A DNA stretch of 64,000 nt from Pohlia nutans (Eukaryota > Streptophyta > Bryopsida > Bryales > Mniaceae): the NCBI GenBank assembly GCA_022496805.1, contig CM040094.1, positions 17,817,501-17,881,500 on the forward strand, written 5' to 3'. The notes under the pieces are model-generated. The model was not told where the DNA came from and did no database searches. It worked only from the letters and a program-made list of their open reading frames with translations. The position numbers and the translations under genes are program-made. Positions 43,042 through 54,036 of the stretch are shown piece by piece (positions within the stretch are counted from its first letter, which is position 1; every line of letters starts with the position of its first letter).

Positions 43042-43616
43042 CTTCTAAAGGACCATATGGCCTCCGCACGGCTTCTCGAACTAGAAAGTGAGGAAATTTG
43101 AGTTGTTGGGCTATGAATTATAGGGTGAGTAACAAAGAGACCCTAGCTCTTTTTGAGAGCTGTATTTGTGAATATTTCGTGATTGGTAATCCGTAAAGTG
43201 TGCCATTTTTGGTGATTTTTTTGAGCTCCAAATAGGCTATTTCGGCTTCACTTCAAACCTTCATATCTTCTTGTGCACACTTTCAAATTACGTGAATTTT
43301 TTTGGCACATGTTCAAAATGATAATCTCTACGCATGGTAAAAAAAATTAAAAAATTCCAAAAAACTGATGCACTTTTGAATAGTCCAATTTGAACATATG
43401 TTCAAAATACCTTGAATGAGTTCCATTAATCTTCTTAGCCGTGCCATTTTTTTCAAAAATTGTGCAATTTTGTCGATCTTTTTTTCATACAAAAGCCATG
43501 CAAGTCTTTTGTAATTTCAGTGGACCCAATCATCAAAATTACCTCACACCAATGAGGAATTGAGCTTGTTACAAGAGTTAGTCAAAAAAACAAGAGTTAA
43601 TTTCAACACCTAAGGG
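43042..43616. mobile_element. TTAA-flanked MITE, family B copy 2 (575 bp)
   Basis: Starts CTTCTAAAGGACC after TTAA (43038-43041) and ends CACCTAAGGG before TCAA (43617-43620), a decayed target. In the opposite orientation it aligns with 40669-41243 over its length, for example GAACTAGAAAGTGAGGAA and GTAACAAAGAGACCCTAG. Ends are more decayed than in copy 1, so it is older. Confidence 0.87.
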
Positions 43617-44223
43617 TCAACTAAAAGATTATACATAGGTTGAATTTGCTAAAAATGAAATAATACGAAAATCTTATCATTGTTTTAAGAAGAAATTTTA
43701 ATGCAATTTTTTCTAGATGCACTTAGTGTATAGAGTGTCAGCATGGGTGTTGTTGATCTTGCTCTAAAATCATATTGTGAAATTCATCTCTAAGGACATA
43801 ATGCAAAGAACCTTAACCCCTAAATAACAGAGAGGGTAAGGGCAAAACCTTGATGTATTATAAAATGTTACTTCTATGACTTTGATGAAGTTTGGTCCAA
43901 AAGAGAAAATGAGAAGCATAATGTTTAGTGATTATTTGTACCGTCAAACTTTCAAAAAATGTTTTGGACTTTCATCTAATGAATTAGAAGCATTTACCAT
44001 TTAATATTCACCAAAACTACAATTTTATCTTTAGAATTTGAAATTTGGTGTGATTTGTTAAAACTAGACATTCTCCTCTAAAAACAAAAAAACAAAAAAA
44101 TTCAAATGAGTACATTACTTTTCCAAAATAGAAAGATTTTTAACACTAGGACAATATTGAGGTGTTTAAAAAATTCCTAAAGTGAACTTCAATATTGCAA
44201 ATGAAACGCATCAAACAACACTT

Positions 44224-44539
44224 CCGTACGTAGAAGGCAGAGTCGGCAAAAAATAAGTCCCCAAAAAAATGCCAAAAAAATAAAATAAATTATTAAGTAT
44301 TGTGTCGAAATCTACAAAAATAAAGTCAACAAGAAGCCGAAAAAATAGAATAAAGACATAACACTCAAGGAAAATCCTAGACAAAAAATAAAATAAAACA
44401 TTTAGTAGCCGGATTTTTTCTATGTTGACTATTAATAGCCGGTTTTCTTAATAATTAGTTTTGAAAAAGCCAACCTTCACTATTTCAACTTTTATTAATT
44501 ATTCGACATGAAAGTGCCGACCTTGCCTTTCACGTATGG
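44224..44539. mobile_element. TA-flanked MITE, CCGTAC family copy 2 (316 bp)
   Basis: Ends CCGTACGTAGAAGGCA and CCATACGTGAAAGGCA (inverted), each followed by a GGTCGGCA-like block. TA follows at 44540-44541; the left flank is TT, a probable decay. The interior matches 3710-3985 with about 40 extra bases. It lies within the TTAA element 43817-44828 and so inserted later. Confidence 0.85.
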
Positions 44540-44662
44540 TAGAACATGATCTTTACTCCAATTTCAATATAAAAAAAATCAAAACTAAAAAAATGTCATT
44601 TCTTGACGATGAGCAGTCATTGTTGTTAGGGCTACAACCATAAAATGGTCAACTGGTTATTT

Positions 44663-44819
44663 CTCACCCTCCATGGAAAAACCAAACAAGCTAAAAATAG
44701 AATTTGGAGTGGCTTTCCTAGATCACTCAAAAATCAAGTTTTATTAGTTTACTCCATTTTATAACGTAGGATCCAAAATAACTATTTTTAGCTTGTTTGG
44801 TTTTTCCGTAGAGGGTGAG
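44663..44819. mobile_element. Foldback MITE CTCACCCTC, 157 bp, TSD ATTT
   Basis: Left arm CTCACCCTCCATGGAAAAAC continues CAAACAAGCTAAAAATAG and pairs with the right arm CTATTTTTAGCTTGTTTGG up to GAGGGTGAG. ATTT flanks both sides (44659-44662 and 44820-44823). It sits at the right end of a TTAA element and disrupts its terminus. Confidence 0.82.
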
Positions 44820-44897
44820 ATTTAGGGGTTATAAAATGGATGTCTCTACCTTAACCCCTAAATAACCAGTTGACCATTTTATGATCGTAACCACATG

Positions 44898-46115
44898 CAC
44901 TATACCTAAGATAGATAAGTCGATATTTTGAGAATTTTCCTCTTTTAGCAATAAAATTTCAAGAAGTTTCCATATTTAAAAATAAACAAAAGTCGATAAT
45001 TATTTGAGTGAGTACAAATTTCCAAAGTGAAAGATGTAGGTTCATCCAAAACCAATCATAGGCTCTGTTGTACAGTGGGGTCCAAGGTAGAATGGCGTTT
45101 TTGGTTTCGCAATGAATTTTTTTAAGTGCTGCCCACTTTGAAAGCCTCCCGAGAGCTCAAAAATTGGTATTTTACCACAAAAGTTTTACCAAAGACTTGT
45201 CTTTAAGTTTATTACATGTAAGCCAAATTTCAAAGCCAAAAGATTCACCAAAAAAACGTTATTCAAAATCTACCAACATTGGTAGTTATTCACTGCTGCC
45301 AACTTTGACAACCTCCCAAAGATTGAATTAAATTTTTTTTGCCATGAAATTCTTGGAAAAAAAAACTTCTTTGTGTTAATACCATATGATAAAAATTTCA
45401 AGGCCAGAAGATTAATACAAAAAAAGATATTGACAATCTACCAACATGTGTAGTTGTGGGAACAATGGGGGAAACTTTGCTACCAACTTTGACACCCTCC
45501 CTACGGTTGAGAAATTGTCTATTTACCATGAAATTTTTTGTACAACATGATCTTCATGACAAAAACATTCATGCCAAATTTCAAGGTCAAAAAATCTATA
45601 CAAAGAAAAATATTTACAATCTACCAATGTGTGTAGTTTCCCCCATTGTTTCCCACAACTACACATGTTGGTAGATTGTTAATATCGTTTTTTGTATTAA
45701 TCTTTTGGCCTTGAAATTTTTATCATATGTCATTAACATAAAGAGGTTTTTTTTCCTAGAATTTCATGGCCAAAAAAAAAAAAATCAATCTTTGGGAGGC
45801 TGTCAAAGTTGGCAGCAATGAAAAAATTTCCACAGCTACCAATGTTGGTAGATTTTGAATGACTTTTTTTCGGTGAATCTTTTGGTCTTGAAATTTGGTA
45901 TACATATAATTAACTTAAAGATAAGTCTTTGGTATAACTTTCGTGGTAAAATATCAATTTTTGAGCTGTCGGGAGGCTTTCAAAGTGGGCAGACTTGAAT
46001 GTTTTTTTCACTGCGAAACCAAAAACGCCATTCTACCTTGGACCCCACTGAACAAATGAAGTACATCTTAGTTTTCAAAATCTAGAAACTAAGCACCAAT
46101 CAAGGATACTTGGTT
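44898..46115 (+). repeat. Dispersed repeat, copy interrupted by a foldback
   Basis: The two outer parts (44898-45072 and 46051-46115) align with the continuous copy at 1357-1590. The middle is the 978 bp foldback. The pair gives an occupied and an empty site in one window. Confidence 0.8.
45073..46050. mobile_element. Long foldback element, CAGTGGGGT ends (978 bp)
   Basis: Arms of about 400 bp (45073-45475 and 45636-46050) begin CAGTGGGGTCCAAGGTAG and are inverted copies of each other around a ~160 bp loop. Each arm consists of ~170 bp modules with the order GCC(A/C)ACTTTGA, CCTCCC, ATGAAATTTT, AAATTTCAA, AATCTACCAACATG; the loop is a third module. Left flank TA (45071-45072), right flank AA, where the empty site has a single TA. 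Ends and target fit Tc1/mariner or pogo-type mobilisation. Non-coding. Confidence 0.9.
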
Positions 46116-46154
46116 TTATGTACTTGGTCAAGAATGGATGCCTCTACCTTAGAA

Positions 46155-46948
46155 GCTAATTTGAAACTATATTATATATATTTGGATTTTATATTTTATG
46201 GATTAGATTTGATTCTATTTCAATTTTAAGTTGTTATTAATTTTTATCAAAATATTAGTTATGATTGTCTAGATTTTATACACTTTTCCTTGATTAGTTA
46301 GATTGTTAACACTTAAAATAAATCTGGAGTTTCAAAATAGTTATTTTTCGTCAGAGCTGCCCCTGGACAGGGGTACATTCCTTCTTGATTTTGGAAACAT
46401 TCTTCAGTTGATTTTCCCTTAATAAATTTCACGGGTACTGGAGTGAAAGAACTGACAGCTGCAGGTGCCGCATTTGGCTGGCCTCTACCAGTAATCTGTA
46501 ATTCCTTGAATAGTAATAATGGCTCAGTTTCATTCTCACGGCATTTTTATCGCTATGCACAAGTAGGAGGCCGGCCGCATGTGGACTGTAGCAGCTCACC
46601 ATGACGTAAGGATTTTCAGAATATCTAGCCTAATCAGCACTGCCACCACAATCGCTAGCCCCATTCAGTTTGTAGCGTAGGAGCCTAAATATACCAAATC
46701 ACCGCCAGTTGAGTGTGTGTACAGCACTACAATTGAGTGGTGGCACGGAACCCTATTCCGCCTATGGCTGAAGTGAAAAATGGGGTCAAAACGTCAAAAA
46801 AGTCTACTCGATCTGGAGTAGAGTATTGGCCCAATTATTCACTGCAGACACCCTACTACAGACCTTGAGTAGATGGCGGTTAGCTTAAAATTGGTTGACT
46901 GCAAGGTTGGTGAAACTAATATACTGCTTGCAAAGTAGAGGTACTCAC
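46155..46948. other. No gene recognised
   Basis: Start of the low-repeat stretch. A minus-strand open segment near 46440-46620 (including VSCYSPHAAGLLLVH) may be an exon or a terminal part of the gene suggested by the next two entries. I could not connect it in phase. Confidence 0.3.
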
Positions 46949-47018
46949 CTAACAGAAGTCGCTCATCGAGGGAATACAGCTGAGGCGCATGAATCTTGTT
47001 GAGACGAACGTAAAGGAC
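46949..47018 (-). CDS. Probable internal exon, unassigned protein
   Basis: A 70 bp segment bounded by an acceptor (ATACAG|GTC) and a strong donor (TTAG|GTGAGT). It encodes VLYVRLNKIHAPQLYSLDER and then LLL plus one base. It follows in frame from the exon at 47473-47644. I do not recognise the family. The neighbouring exons were not found, so gene limits are unknown. Confidence 0.45.
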
Positions 47019-47472
47019 CTGTATACATGAGTACATTAGAAAACATAAGGCAGAAACTTGAAGACTGAGATGTCATTACGCATCACTCATTCAGCTCGAG
47101 TTCACGGCATCGTGCAGGATCTTTGGTGAATGGACAACCGAAGACCGTCAGTGCGTTTCTGGTATTACTAGGGCCATGCTATTAATGACGAGTAATGGGT
47201 GGTACAGCGCGCGCGCGTGTGGTCCAGCTGATGGCCGGTTCACACCAGCCACATGCGGCAGGATGTGCGTGCGTTATGGTAAGTAGCCTGGCAAAATAAT
47301 TTTTATTTAAATCTCTACAGGGCGAAAGGAAATTTGCGACGGGGAAGTGCATGCAATCAGTGGTCAACAGTGCTTACATTCAGAGAAGACAAAGTTCAAC
47401 AGTGCTTACATTCAGAGAAGACAAGCTTCAACAGTGCGCAAATTATATTTTTATAAGTGTATATGATTTTAC

Positions 47473-47644
47473 CTGCATGAGAGACGCAAGTGCGGTAGCA
47501 AGGGCTGATGTGAATGGGCCATGAGAACAGGCTTTCGTGCTTTCACTGTTGAGAAGGTCACGTAGCCACTCACAGCGAGATTGCAAGAAATCCCTGATCC
47601 CAAATCTGAGCTTATTCAGACGAAAGGTCTTGTTTGAAAGCCAC
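47473..47644 (-). CDS. Probable internal exon, unassigned protein
   Basis: 172 bp between an acceptor (CTTGCAG|G) and a donor (ATGCAG|GTAAAA). After one base it encodes 57 residues starting WLSNKTFRLNKLRFGIRDFL and ending SALATALASLMQ, with a helical, Leu-rich look. Phase at its end fits the 46949-47018 exon exactly, giving 80 residues together. No stop interrupts either exon. The family is unknown to me. Confidence 0.5.
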
Positions 47645-48003
47645 CTGCAAGCTCATCGCAGTGTTTCTGAAAGAGAGAAACTTAGCACACACAGAACGTT
47701 GAATTTATGTTTTAAACCTTCTCACCTGCACAAACTATTTGATTGCCATGAAGATAAGTGACCATCTCAATAAGGGATTATATTAAACCAAAGGAGAGCA
47801 TCTCCAGCGGGGCCCTGGACGGTAAATGAAATTGCATCACATCATTGACTCCTGCATTGGCTACTATGTCTTTGACCACTACATCTACGAAGGTGATGAA
47901 CGATTGTTTTTTTTATAGATGGCCATGTATCACCCTGTTAAGATATGCTTAAAAAGACTCCTTGCAAACTAAACAGACTCCACACTTCAACGAAGCCCAA
48001 ACT

Positions 48004-48362
48004 GTAAGGACAGTAGTTGAAACAAAGTGATAGCATTGTTGCAATATCGAAATACAAAGTATAAAGGTGAAAACATATGACCGTAGCAGCAAACGTCACA
48101 TACTTAGACAACGGTATTCTTTCACTTTGATATTTTGTGTTTCGATATTGCAGCAATGCTGTCACTTAGTTTCATCCACTGTGCTTACTGTCCTTAGCAT
48201 ATGACCGTAGTAGCAAACGTCACAAACTCAAACAACGGCATTCTAAGGACAGTAAGCACAGTGGATGAAACTAAGTGACAGCATTGCTGCAATATCGAAA
48301 TACAAAGTATCAAAGTGAAAAAATACCGTTGTCTAGGTATGTGACGTTTGCTGCTACGTTTA
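48004..48362. repeat. Compound hairpin repeat P-Q-P'-Q-P-Q'
   Basis: Module P (about 75 bp: AAGGACAGTA, GTGACAGCATTGCTGCAAT, ATCGAAATACAAAGTAT) occurs forward near 48004, inverted near 48121 and forward near 48248. Module Q (about 45 bp: CATATGACCGTAGCAGCAAA, CGTCACATACTTAGACAACG) follows each P, inverted the last time. Consequently a peptide starting TALLQYRNTKYQSE can be read on the minus strand (from 48165) and on the plus strand (from 48275). Any transcript would form a long hairpin. Confidence 0.85.
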
Positions 48363-48369
48363 TATACTA

Positions 48370-51300
48370 TTTTCCCGTGTTTACAAGAAACCTCGTCAGG
48401 AGGGTGCCGCCGATCATCACGTTTCAGAACTCGAGGGAATTCAGCTTTAGAACATTCCTACCGACCTGTGCACTGCTTCATGAGATAGTGAGCTCCAAAA
48501 CATTTGATGCAACGCCCTGTTCTAATGTTACTGAAAATCTCGAAGATCCGAAAGATGATGAAGTGCACAATGACAGATCAGGATCAAACCTCTACTCCGG
48601 TACATTCAGAAAGTAGCTTCGTCGAGTGTAGTACACGGTGAACCCGTCAGTGAATGCCTACGAGCAGAAAACTTGACTTGCGACGACAAGGCCATGATGC
48701 TGCAATGTACTGCAACACTAACACGAACTACAACTACATGAATATAAGTTTTGGGCAAAATCTGAATGCCAAAAGGCTATGTACGTACCATTTCCTCAAA
48801 CTACGCAAGACGGCAAGACTCTATCTTTCAAACAGTTGCAACCAAGCAAAGCATTTTAAAGGTCTGGCAATACAACTGAACTCAGACATAACGTCGTAAC
48901 GCTGACTCCAAAAGTATCAGCAACTGAAATGGCTCTCTAATCGATCATACCTTCAGTAAAGTAGAGCGCATGCACTCGATGCTCACAGTATGTCTAACCA
49001 AGTCCCCAAGCACACAGGCTAGAATCCAGTGTTCCTATTGGTTCCAAGGTACCTTGAAGTTTGCCAGCAGACAGTCAGTGCATCCATTAGTTTCTATTCA
49101 TGATTCACATGCACACAATCAAAAGATCGACAAACTATGCACAACGGGAACTAATCACTGAAAGTACTACACGTACAATGAACTAAGCTTGGAGAACAGA
49201 ATGGAAAAACTTAGTAAAATGAAATTAACGAGGAACTTACTGTAAATGAACGCACATCCTGAGAAAGAACAACGTACACAGAAGTCTTCGTAAGAAACTC
49301 TGAGAAAAGAAAACGGAATGTTTTAAACCAGTTTTACTGGTGGCGAGGACTTCATCAGGGCAAGTCAAAGCTGTTAAAGGATAAAATTGAAAACCGACAA
49401 GATCTCACGTATTTGGTAGATCTGTTAAGTCTCGAAGCGGAACACAACATTTGAATTGCTCAGAGTAGCGAGAGACAACTTATCTTCAGCGTAAGCAATA
49501 AGAATAACAGTACAACATTCAAATAAACAAGATAATAAACAAGGGCTCACATAAATCACAACTCAATCACAGTTTCCAGGTCGCCGAAGCCAAACGACAC
49601 CATCAATTATGTAGTATGCAGAAACTTTCAGATCCAGCTGAACAGTACTGAGAATGTACACTGAATAGCTCAATCACCCCAGTACAGTACTGTAATCTTC
49701 GTAACTGCGCCATCGTATCGTCCCTGCCAATGAGGCAATGACACCTTGAATAAGATCCCACATGTTCTATATCCTATATAAGCATGTACTGCTTTGAGAA
49801 AATTAGTACACAGACAAGTCAATACTAATCAGTACAAAGACGAGTGTACTTAAAGAGATTTCGGGTGCAAACAAGTGTGGACTTATAAAAAGTTCTCGAG
49901 AAGGATATATGCCAGATCTCGCGCCAGGATACGCGTTGCTAACGGTATTGTCACACTCCTTAATTATATCTGCACCGTGACGTCACAGAGAGCACCGATG
50001 GAATATCATTACTTTACCAACCTACTGAACATTTGTCTAGCGGATGTTGAAGACCTGCCGTTGCGTTTGTTAAGCCTTCATGCTTGTGAGCACTTGCTGT
50101 ACACGTATTCCTCCTTTGGCATCACATAACCAAATCTGCTCTCTTCTGCATCCTCAGCTACGCATGTTAGAAGACAGTCGATATACAAAGGACTGACTCA
50201 TATTAAGATCTGAGCACCGTCATAAATTCCTATGAATGGCTACTGCAACTGTATAGGAGGCAGTGTAGCTCAGTCACAGAATTCTTTTTCAACTGGCATC
50301 AGATTACGAACATAAAACCAGTCGATTACTATGTCTCCGGTCAGCTGTCAAGCAACCTACGCCTTAGAACTTAGAACAATAAGGTCTCTGATTCATCCTG
50401 GCTTACTCTCGTAGAGAACGACGCCAAGCACAACGGAATGCGCTACATTCTCCATTGAAAATTCAAGGATAAAGTCACCCTAGGTCAGGTATTGATCCTG
50501 CTAATGCTGGGAACACCGGTAATGAAATAAGTTGAGCAACAGTTTCACTCTTTGTTCCTTCCTCACAAGCTTACTATGTACGTTCTCGTGTACGTTCAAA
50601 CAAACAAACGCGCACGGGAGAAAGACGTAGTGCTCAAATTCAATTTGAGACCAGTCTTAACTCACCCAAACGTCGGCGAATAAGCGCAACTGTGATGTTA
50701 GGCGAATAACACTGAATGTTAGGCCACTGTAAGTACCCATGGCTCGCTAAGACTAATGCACACTGGCGCGTTTCTTCTCAGTAACTGCAAAGTTACAAAT
50801 GAACTCGGCTTTATGATGTGCCAACTGAGGCGAAAGATCGATTCTCCTCCTAAAACTCCATCACGATCTGCACAACAATCAAAGACTAGACAATTACAGA
50901 TGCAAAATTTCATCCTCAGTTCTTGGCATCTATACAACATCAGCATCAAACCGTAGCTTTAAAATAACTTGAGCTATGACAATGATGTAGCAGAGTCATG
51001 CCAGGCTATCCAAGGAGATTTCTACTTGGAGCCCGGTACATACCTGTATATCTCAGCACCATTCGCATATTGCGTCCACTTGTCATGACACGCCTCGTTG
51101 CCGAATGAAGCTATGTCATACAATGATTCAATTACTTGACTCGCGTGAAGCATGCAGGCATACCCCGGTCATAATTTCAAAAACCAAATCAATCCGCAAG
51201 TGACTCTAATGGCTTAAGCAGCCGAGAGTTTGAGTAGCAAATAACATATGTAATAATCCATAACCACTTGTACAATTTTCTCTCCAAAACTCGTCACCAA

Positions 51301-52025
51301 TGATGCATAACTCTACAATAGACGCGTCTAATCCTTGGCATTCGGTATCATAACAGCATCACTGCCTTCGCGCGCGCTTTGACTTCGTCCACTACTGTGC
51401 GGTCGCGTAAATATCAGCACATGTGGCTGCAAACAACTGGTGGAGTAAATGCCAAGAGATGAAGACCTTGTCTACCGACGTCAAAGCACAGCGCAAGGAG
51501 CCGTCTAGGTTAGAGCTCCGAGAGTATGGAAACAGCGTTTCCTACATGATCATCTGCTGTCAACTGCCAAGACTGCTTTCTCAGTCCTATGTAGTGCTCA
51601 ACCACTGTAACACACGGTTTGTACCGGGCGTCTTATATGTGTGCAGCTACACCCGAATAAAAAACTTGAGTTCGAGTATAACTGTTGCAGAAAACTAGAG
51701 TTGTTGCGATAAGCTACTGCTCTTCGAACTGCGCAATGTCGAATGACCTGGCAGCTGATGTCTTGACAACGAGACGGAACAAAAGTGGTGAGCGACATGG
51801 TGAAGTGATGTCGCTTGGCCGCTTGTAAGCGGAGCGACCATTGTACTACTCGGTTACAAGCGATTACAGCAAATGTGACCAAGTCTTATTAGCCTAACAA
51901 AAGCTATTCGGCGGCGTTAGTAACGATAAAGTCTATCGTCGTGAAGATGCTTCGCAAAAAGAGAGAGGCCGCTCAAAGATCGTTAGAAGAACTAAGCTGA
52001 ATGGTTCGCAAAAGTTGTCGTCTGC
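48370..52025. other. Low-repeat stretch without a gene I can name
   Basis: Base composition is more balanced than in the rest of the window and transposon signatures are absent. Plus-strand ORFs (48654-48899, 49875-50129, 51423-51698) have no recognisable domain. It lies downstream of the MIR529 hairpins on the minus strand and could hold the remainder of that primary transcript. Confidence 0.4.
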
Positions 52026-52029
52026 GAGA

Positions 52030-52165
52030 GCGGCACATCCAAGTAGGGACTGGAAAAGAGGGAGCACAGCCCGACAGCAGTCCCCCAGGAACAACTTGAA
52101 GAAGAGAGTGAAAAGTAGGGGGCTGTGCTCTCTCTCTTCGAATCCCGGCTTGAGTGTAGAAAGGT
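52030..52165 (-). ncRNA. MIR529: MIR529 precursor hairpin 1
   Basis: The 21-nt mature position is 52120-52140 on the minus strand; its last 20 bases are GAAGAGAGAGAGCACAGCCC, preceded by C, matching the land-plant miR529 I know, including the moss form. It is on the 5' arm, as usual for miR529. The 3' arm at 52052-52072 reads GGGCTGTGCTCCCTCTTTTC and pairs with mismatches, which fixes the strand. A lower stem extends through GGGATT/AGTCCC and CAAG/CTTG. The loop is about 47 nt. miR529 represses SBP-box (SPL) genes. Assigned from mature sequence and fold by eye. Confidence 0.9.
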
Positions 52166-52279
52166 TTGACTGATGTCCTGAAGCGGACTGAGCCACTGAG
52201 GGAATAAAATCCTATGCCGTTGGAACCGGATATACTTCAATTCCCGCGCGTGTTCTTCTGGATAACCCTTGAAGCGTGT

Positions 52280-52385
52280 GACACTCACGTTGGAACAAGA
52301 AGAGAGAGAGCACAGCCCATTCCAACTTAAAAGCATTGGCAGTCGGGCTGTGCTCTCTCTCTTCTGATCCCAGAGTGAGTGAGAA
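52280..52385 (-). ncRNA. MIR529: MIR529 precursor hairpin 2
   Basis: On the minus strand the 5' arm (52345-52365) reads A followed by GAAGAGAGAGAGCACAGCCC. The 3' arm (52298-52318) is its perfect complement, so the same 21-mer can be read from the plus strand. A lower stem adds CACTCAC/GTGAGTG. The loop is about 26 nt. I place it on the minus strand to agree with hairpin 1, some 180 bp further on. The perfectly paired duplex is unusual for a miRNA and suggests a young duplication or siRNA-like processing. Confidence 0.85.
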
Positions 52386-52389
52386 AATT

Positions 52390-53295
52390 CCACGAAGCCT
52401 GCCTCCAGTCAGATCTCATGAGAAAACTCTCTCCAGGGTGCTGAACTCAATGGGAAAATACCTGCACTTCACATAAGATCGCAAGCGACAAAGAAAGGCA
52501 ATTAACGAAGCCCAGGGGTGCAGGGAAGGGAGTAAGTAGAACGGTTAGGCCATAAGATACATGAATGGAATACAACTATGACAATATTCAGGTTCAAATT
52601 TTCGATGCATGTGAATTGAAGACAGCTGGTTCTTGCCTGTGCGCGTTCATATGTCAGCTAGGAAATTCATCTCTCCGAGTCGATCGTCACTCCTCTGATT
52701 TATTCTCCTAGATACTCTAGTTCGAAAAAAACAAGGAAAAAATAAGTAGAAAAAAATCAAAGAAAAAAAAAACATAAAACAAAAAAAAACGGATATAACG
52801 CTGAAGTGATTTCAACAGCGCTCCACTCACAAGTATATACTTAATGGTCAGCAAACTCCTGAGGGAAGGTTGCTTGACGCTCCTACGAACAAAACTGAAA
52901 CTCATGGAGCTTCAGAGTACTATCCACTGTACTCTGAGCGTTTCTCAAAGACGACCTCGGCTAGCTTGACCGTTCTACGGTTCGTTCGAAATTCACAGAG
53001 CGGAGGTACGACTTGTTCCCGAAGTGTTCTCGATATTCCAGGTGGTTTTAGTCTTCGCAGTACATTACCGGACGCCAAGAAATTAAACGGCCGGCAGGCA
53101 GCAGCATCCGATGCATATGTTTCACCGCATTGACCATGCGGTGCGCATCACCACATGCTGGAAATCAGCTCCAGATCTCGTGGCTCTCCCGGAACCGCAC
53201 CCCCATACCGACGGGGCGAGCGAAAGTAACAGTCATACAGGGGCCAAGAAGCGAGGCAAGCAACCAAGCGAGGCTCAGGCTCTCACTGCAGGCAC
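52390..53295. other. Upstream of MIR529; possible promoter region
   Basis: No ORF of note. A palindromic TATATA lies in AAGTATATACTT (52831-52842), some 450 bp upstream of hairpin 2 on the minus strand, and could serve as a TATA box for the primary transcript. The ORFs at 52870-53133 and 53111-53332 have no recognisable domain. Confidence 0.35.
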
Positions 53296-53299
53296 GCGA

Positions 53300-53320
53300 C
53301 AGGCAGGCAGGCAGGCAGGC
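53300..53320. repeat. (AGGC)n microsatellite
   Basis: Five tandem AGGC units, followed by scattered GGCAAGCAGGCAG words up to about 53400. Confidence 0.9.
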
Positions 53321-53399
53321 ATGCGCAAGTAAAGCGAGCAAGCTGTAGGGAAGAAGTATCACGGGTCAGAGCCAGGGGTACAAAGGCAGGCAAGCAGGC

Positions 53400-53680
53400 A
53401 GAGTGTCAGAAGGGAAGGACGCAAGAGCAAGCGAGAGAACGGGGAAGGAAGACGATTCCGCTTCTGCTTTCATAGTACACAGAAAGGGAAATGCAGAGAC
53501 CACCGGTTCCCGGTCGGTTTCCACCGGGCGAGCCCGTGGCCCCGTCGCCGTCGCCGTCGTCGTCATGGGCTCGCCCTTGTGGGCTGCACCTTTCGACGTC
53601 AGCCCGCTAACTTGCCGCACTTATTACCCGGACCCCCACAAGAAAGGCAGGCGCCGTTACAGTTCCCGGTAAAATCCAAT
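53400..53680. other. GC-rich patch with ORFs on both strands
   Basis: The stretch is GC-rich and includes a CCGTCGCCGTCGCCGTCGTC microrepeat near 53541. Overlapping ORFs run on plus (53403-53672) and minus (53366-53620), both low in complexity. This looks like a CpG-rich promoter or leader rather than a coding exon. Confidence 0.35.
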
Positions 53681-53827
53681 TTCGATAAAAACCAATTCTA
53701 CCTTTCCAGACATTCCTTGAATCAATACCGGTAATCACCACTCCTCATACACAATCCTTTTGTCAGACTCTTTTAAATTCTCCCATACACAAGGCCTTGG
53801 CTCCTTGTGACTCTCCTCATGAATGTT

Positions 53828-53882
53828 TTGCACACACACACTTGAGCTTGTTGCAAACTCAACCGTGTGTGTGTGTACGCAA
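53828..53882. repeat. CA/TG hairpin
   Basis: TTGCACACACACACTTGAG faces CTCAACCGTGTGTGTGTGTA across a short loop, forming an imperfect hairpin built from inverted dinucleotide repeats. Confidence 0.75.
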
Positions 53883-54036
53883 GCAAACTGCAGTACTGGA
53901 GTATATTTTCAGCTTGGGAAGAAGACGAGTCATAACGGTCTTTGAATTCATTGTATGTGGTCTCAAAAGTGTCATTCAAATTCAACTTTCAAAAGAACTT
54001 ACAATATAACATGGGACCTACATATATTTGGATTTA

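Larger units (their letters stand above)
43817..44828. mobile_element. TTAA-flanked MITE, family C copy 2, with two nested MITEs
   Basis: Starts CCCCTAAATAAC after TTAA (43813-43816) and ends ATTTAGGGG before TTAT (44829-44832). It aligns, reversed, with 6966-7381. Two other elements sit inside it: 44224-44539 (CCGTAC family) and 44663-44819 (CTCACCC foldback, four bases from its right terminus). A further loose end of the same kind (TTAACCCCTAAATAACCAG) follows at 44851-44870. Confidence 0.8.

Noticed and set aside
45073..46050. hAT origin for the CAGTGGGGT foldbacks (ends fit the YARNG rule)
   Set aside because: The flanks show no 8 bp duplication; both copies fit a TA target and the empty site has a single TA.
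52298..52318. miR156 identity for the GAGAGAGAGCAC hairpins
   Set aside because: miR156 has the core GACAGAAGAGAGTGAGCAC; these have GAGAGAGAGCACAGCCC, which is miR529.
51992..52393. 133-codon minus-strand ORF over the MIR529 hairpins
   Set aside because: The frame starts without a convincing ATG and consists largely of the paired hairpin arms; the RNA structure explains the sequence better.
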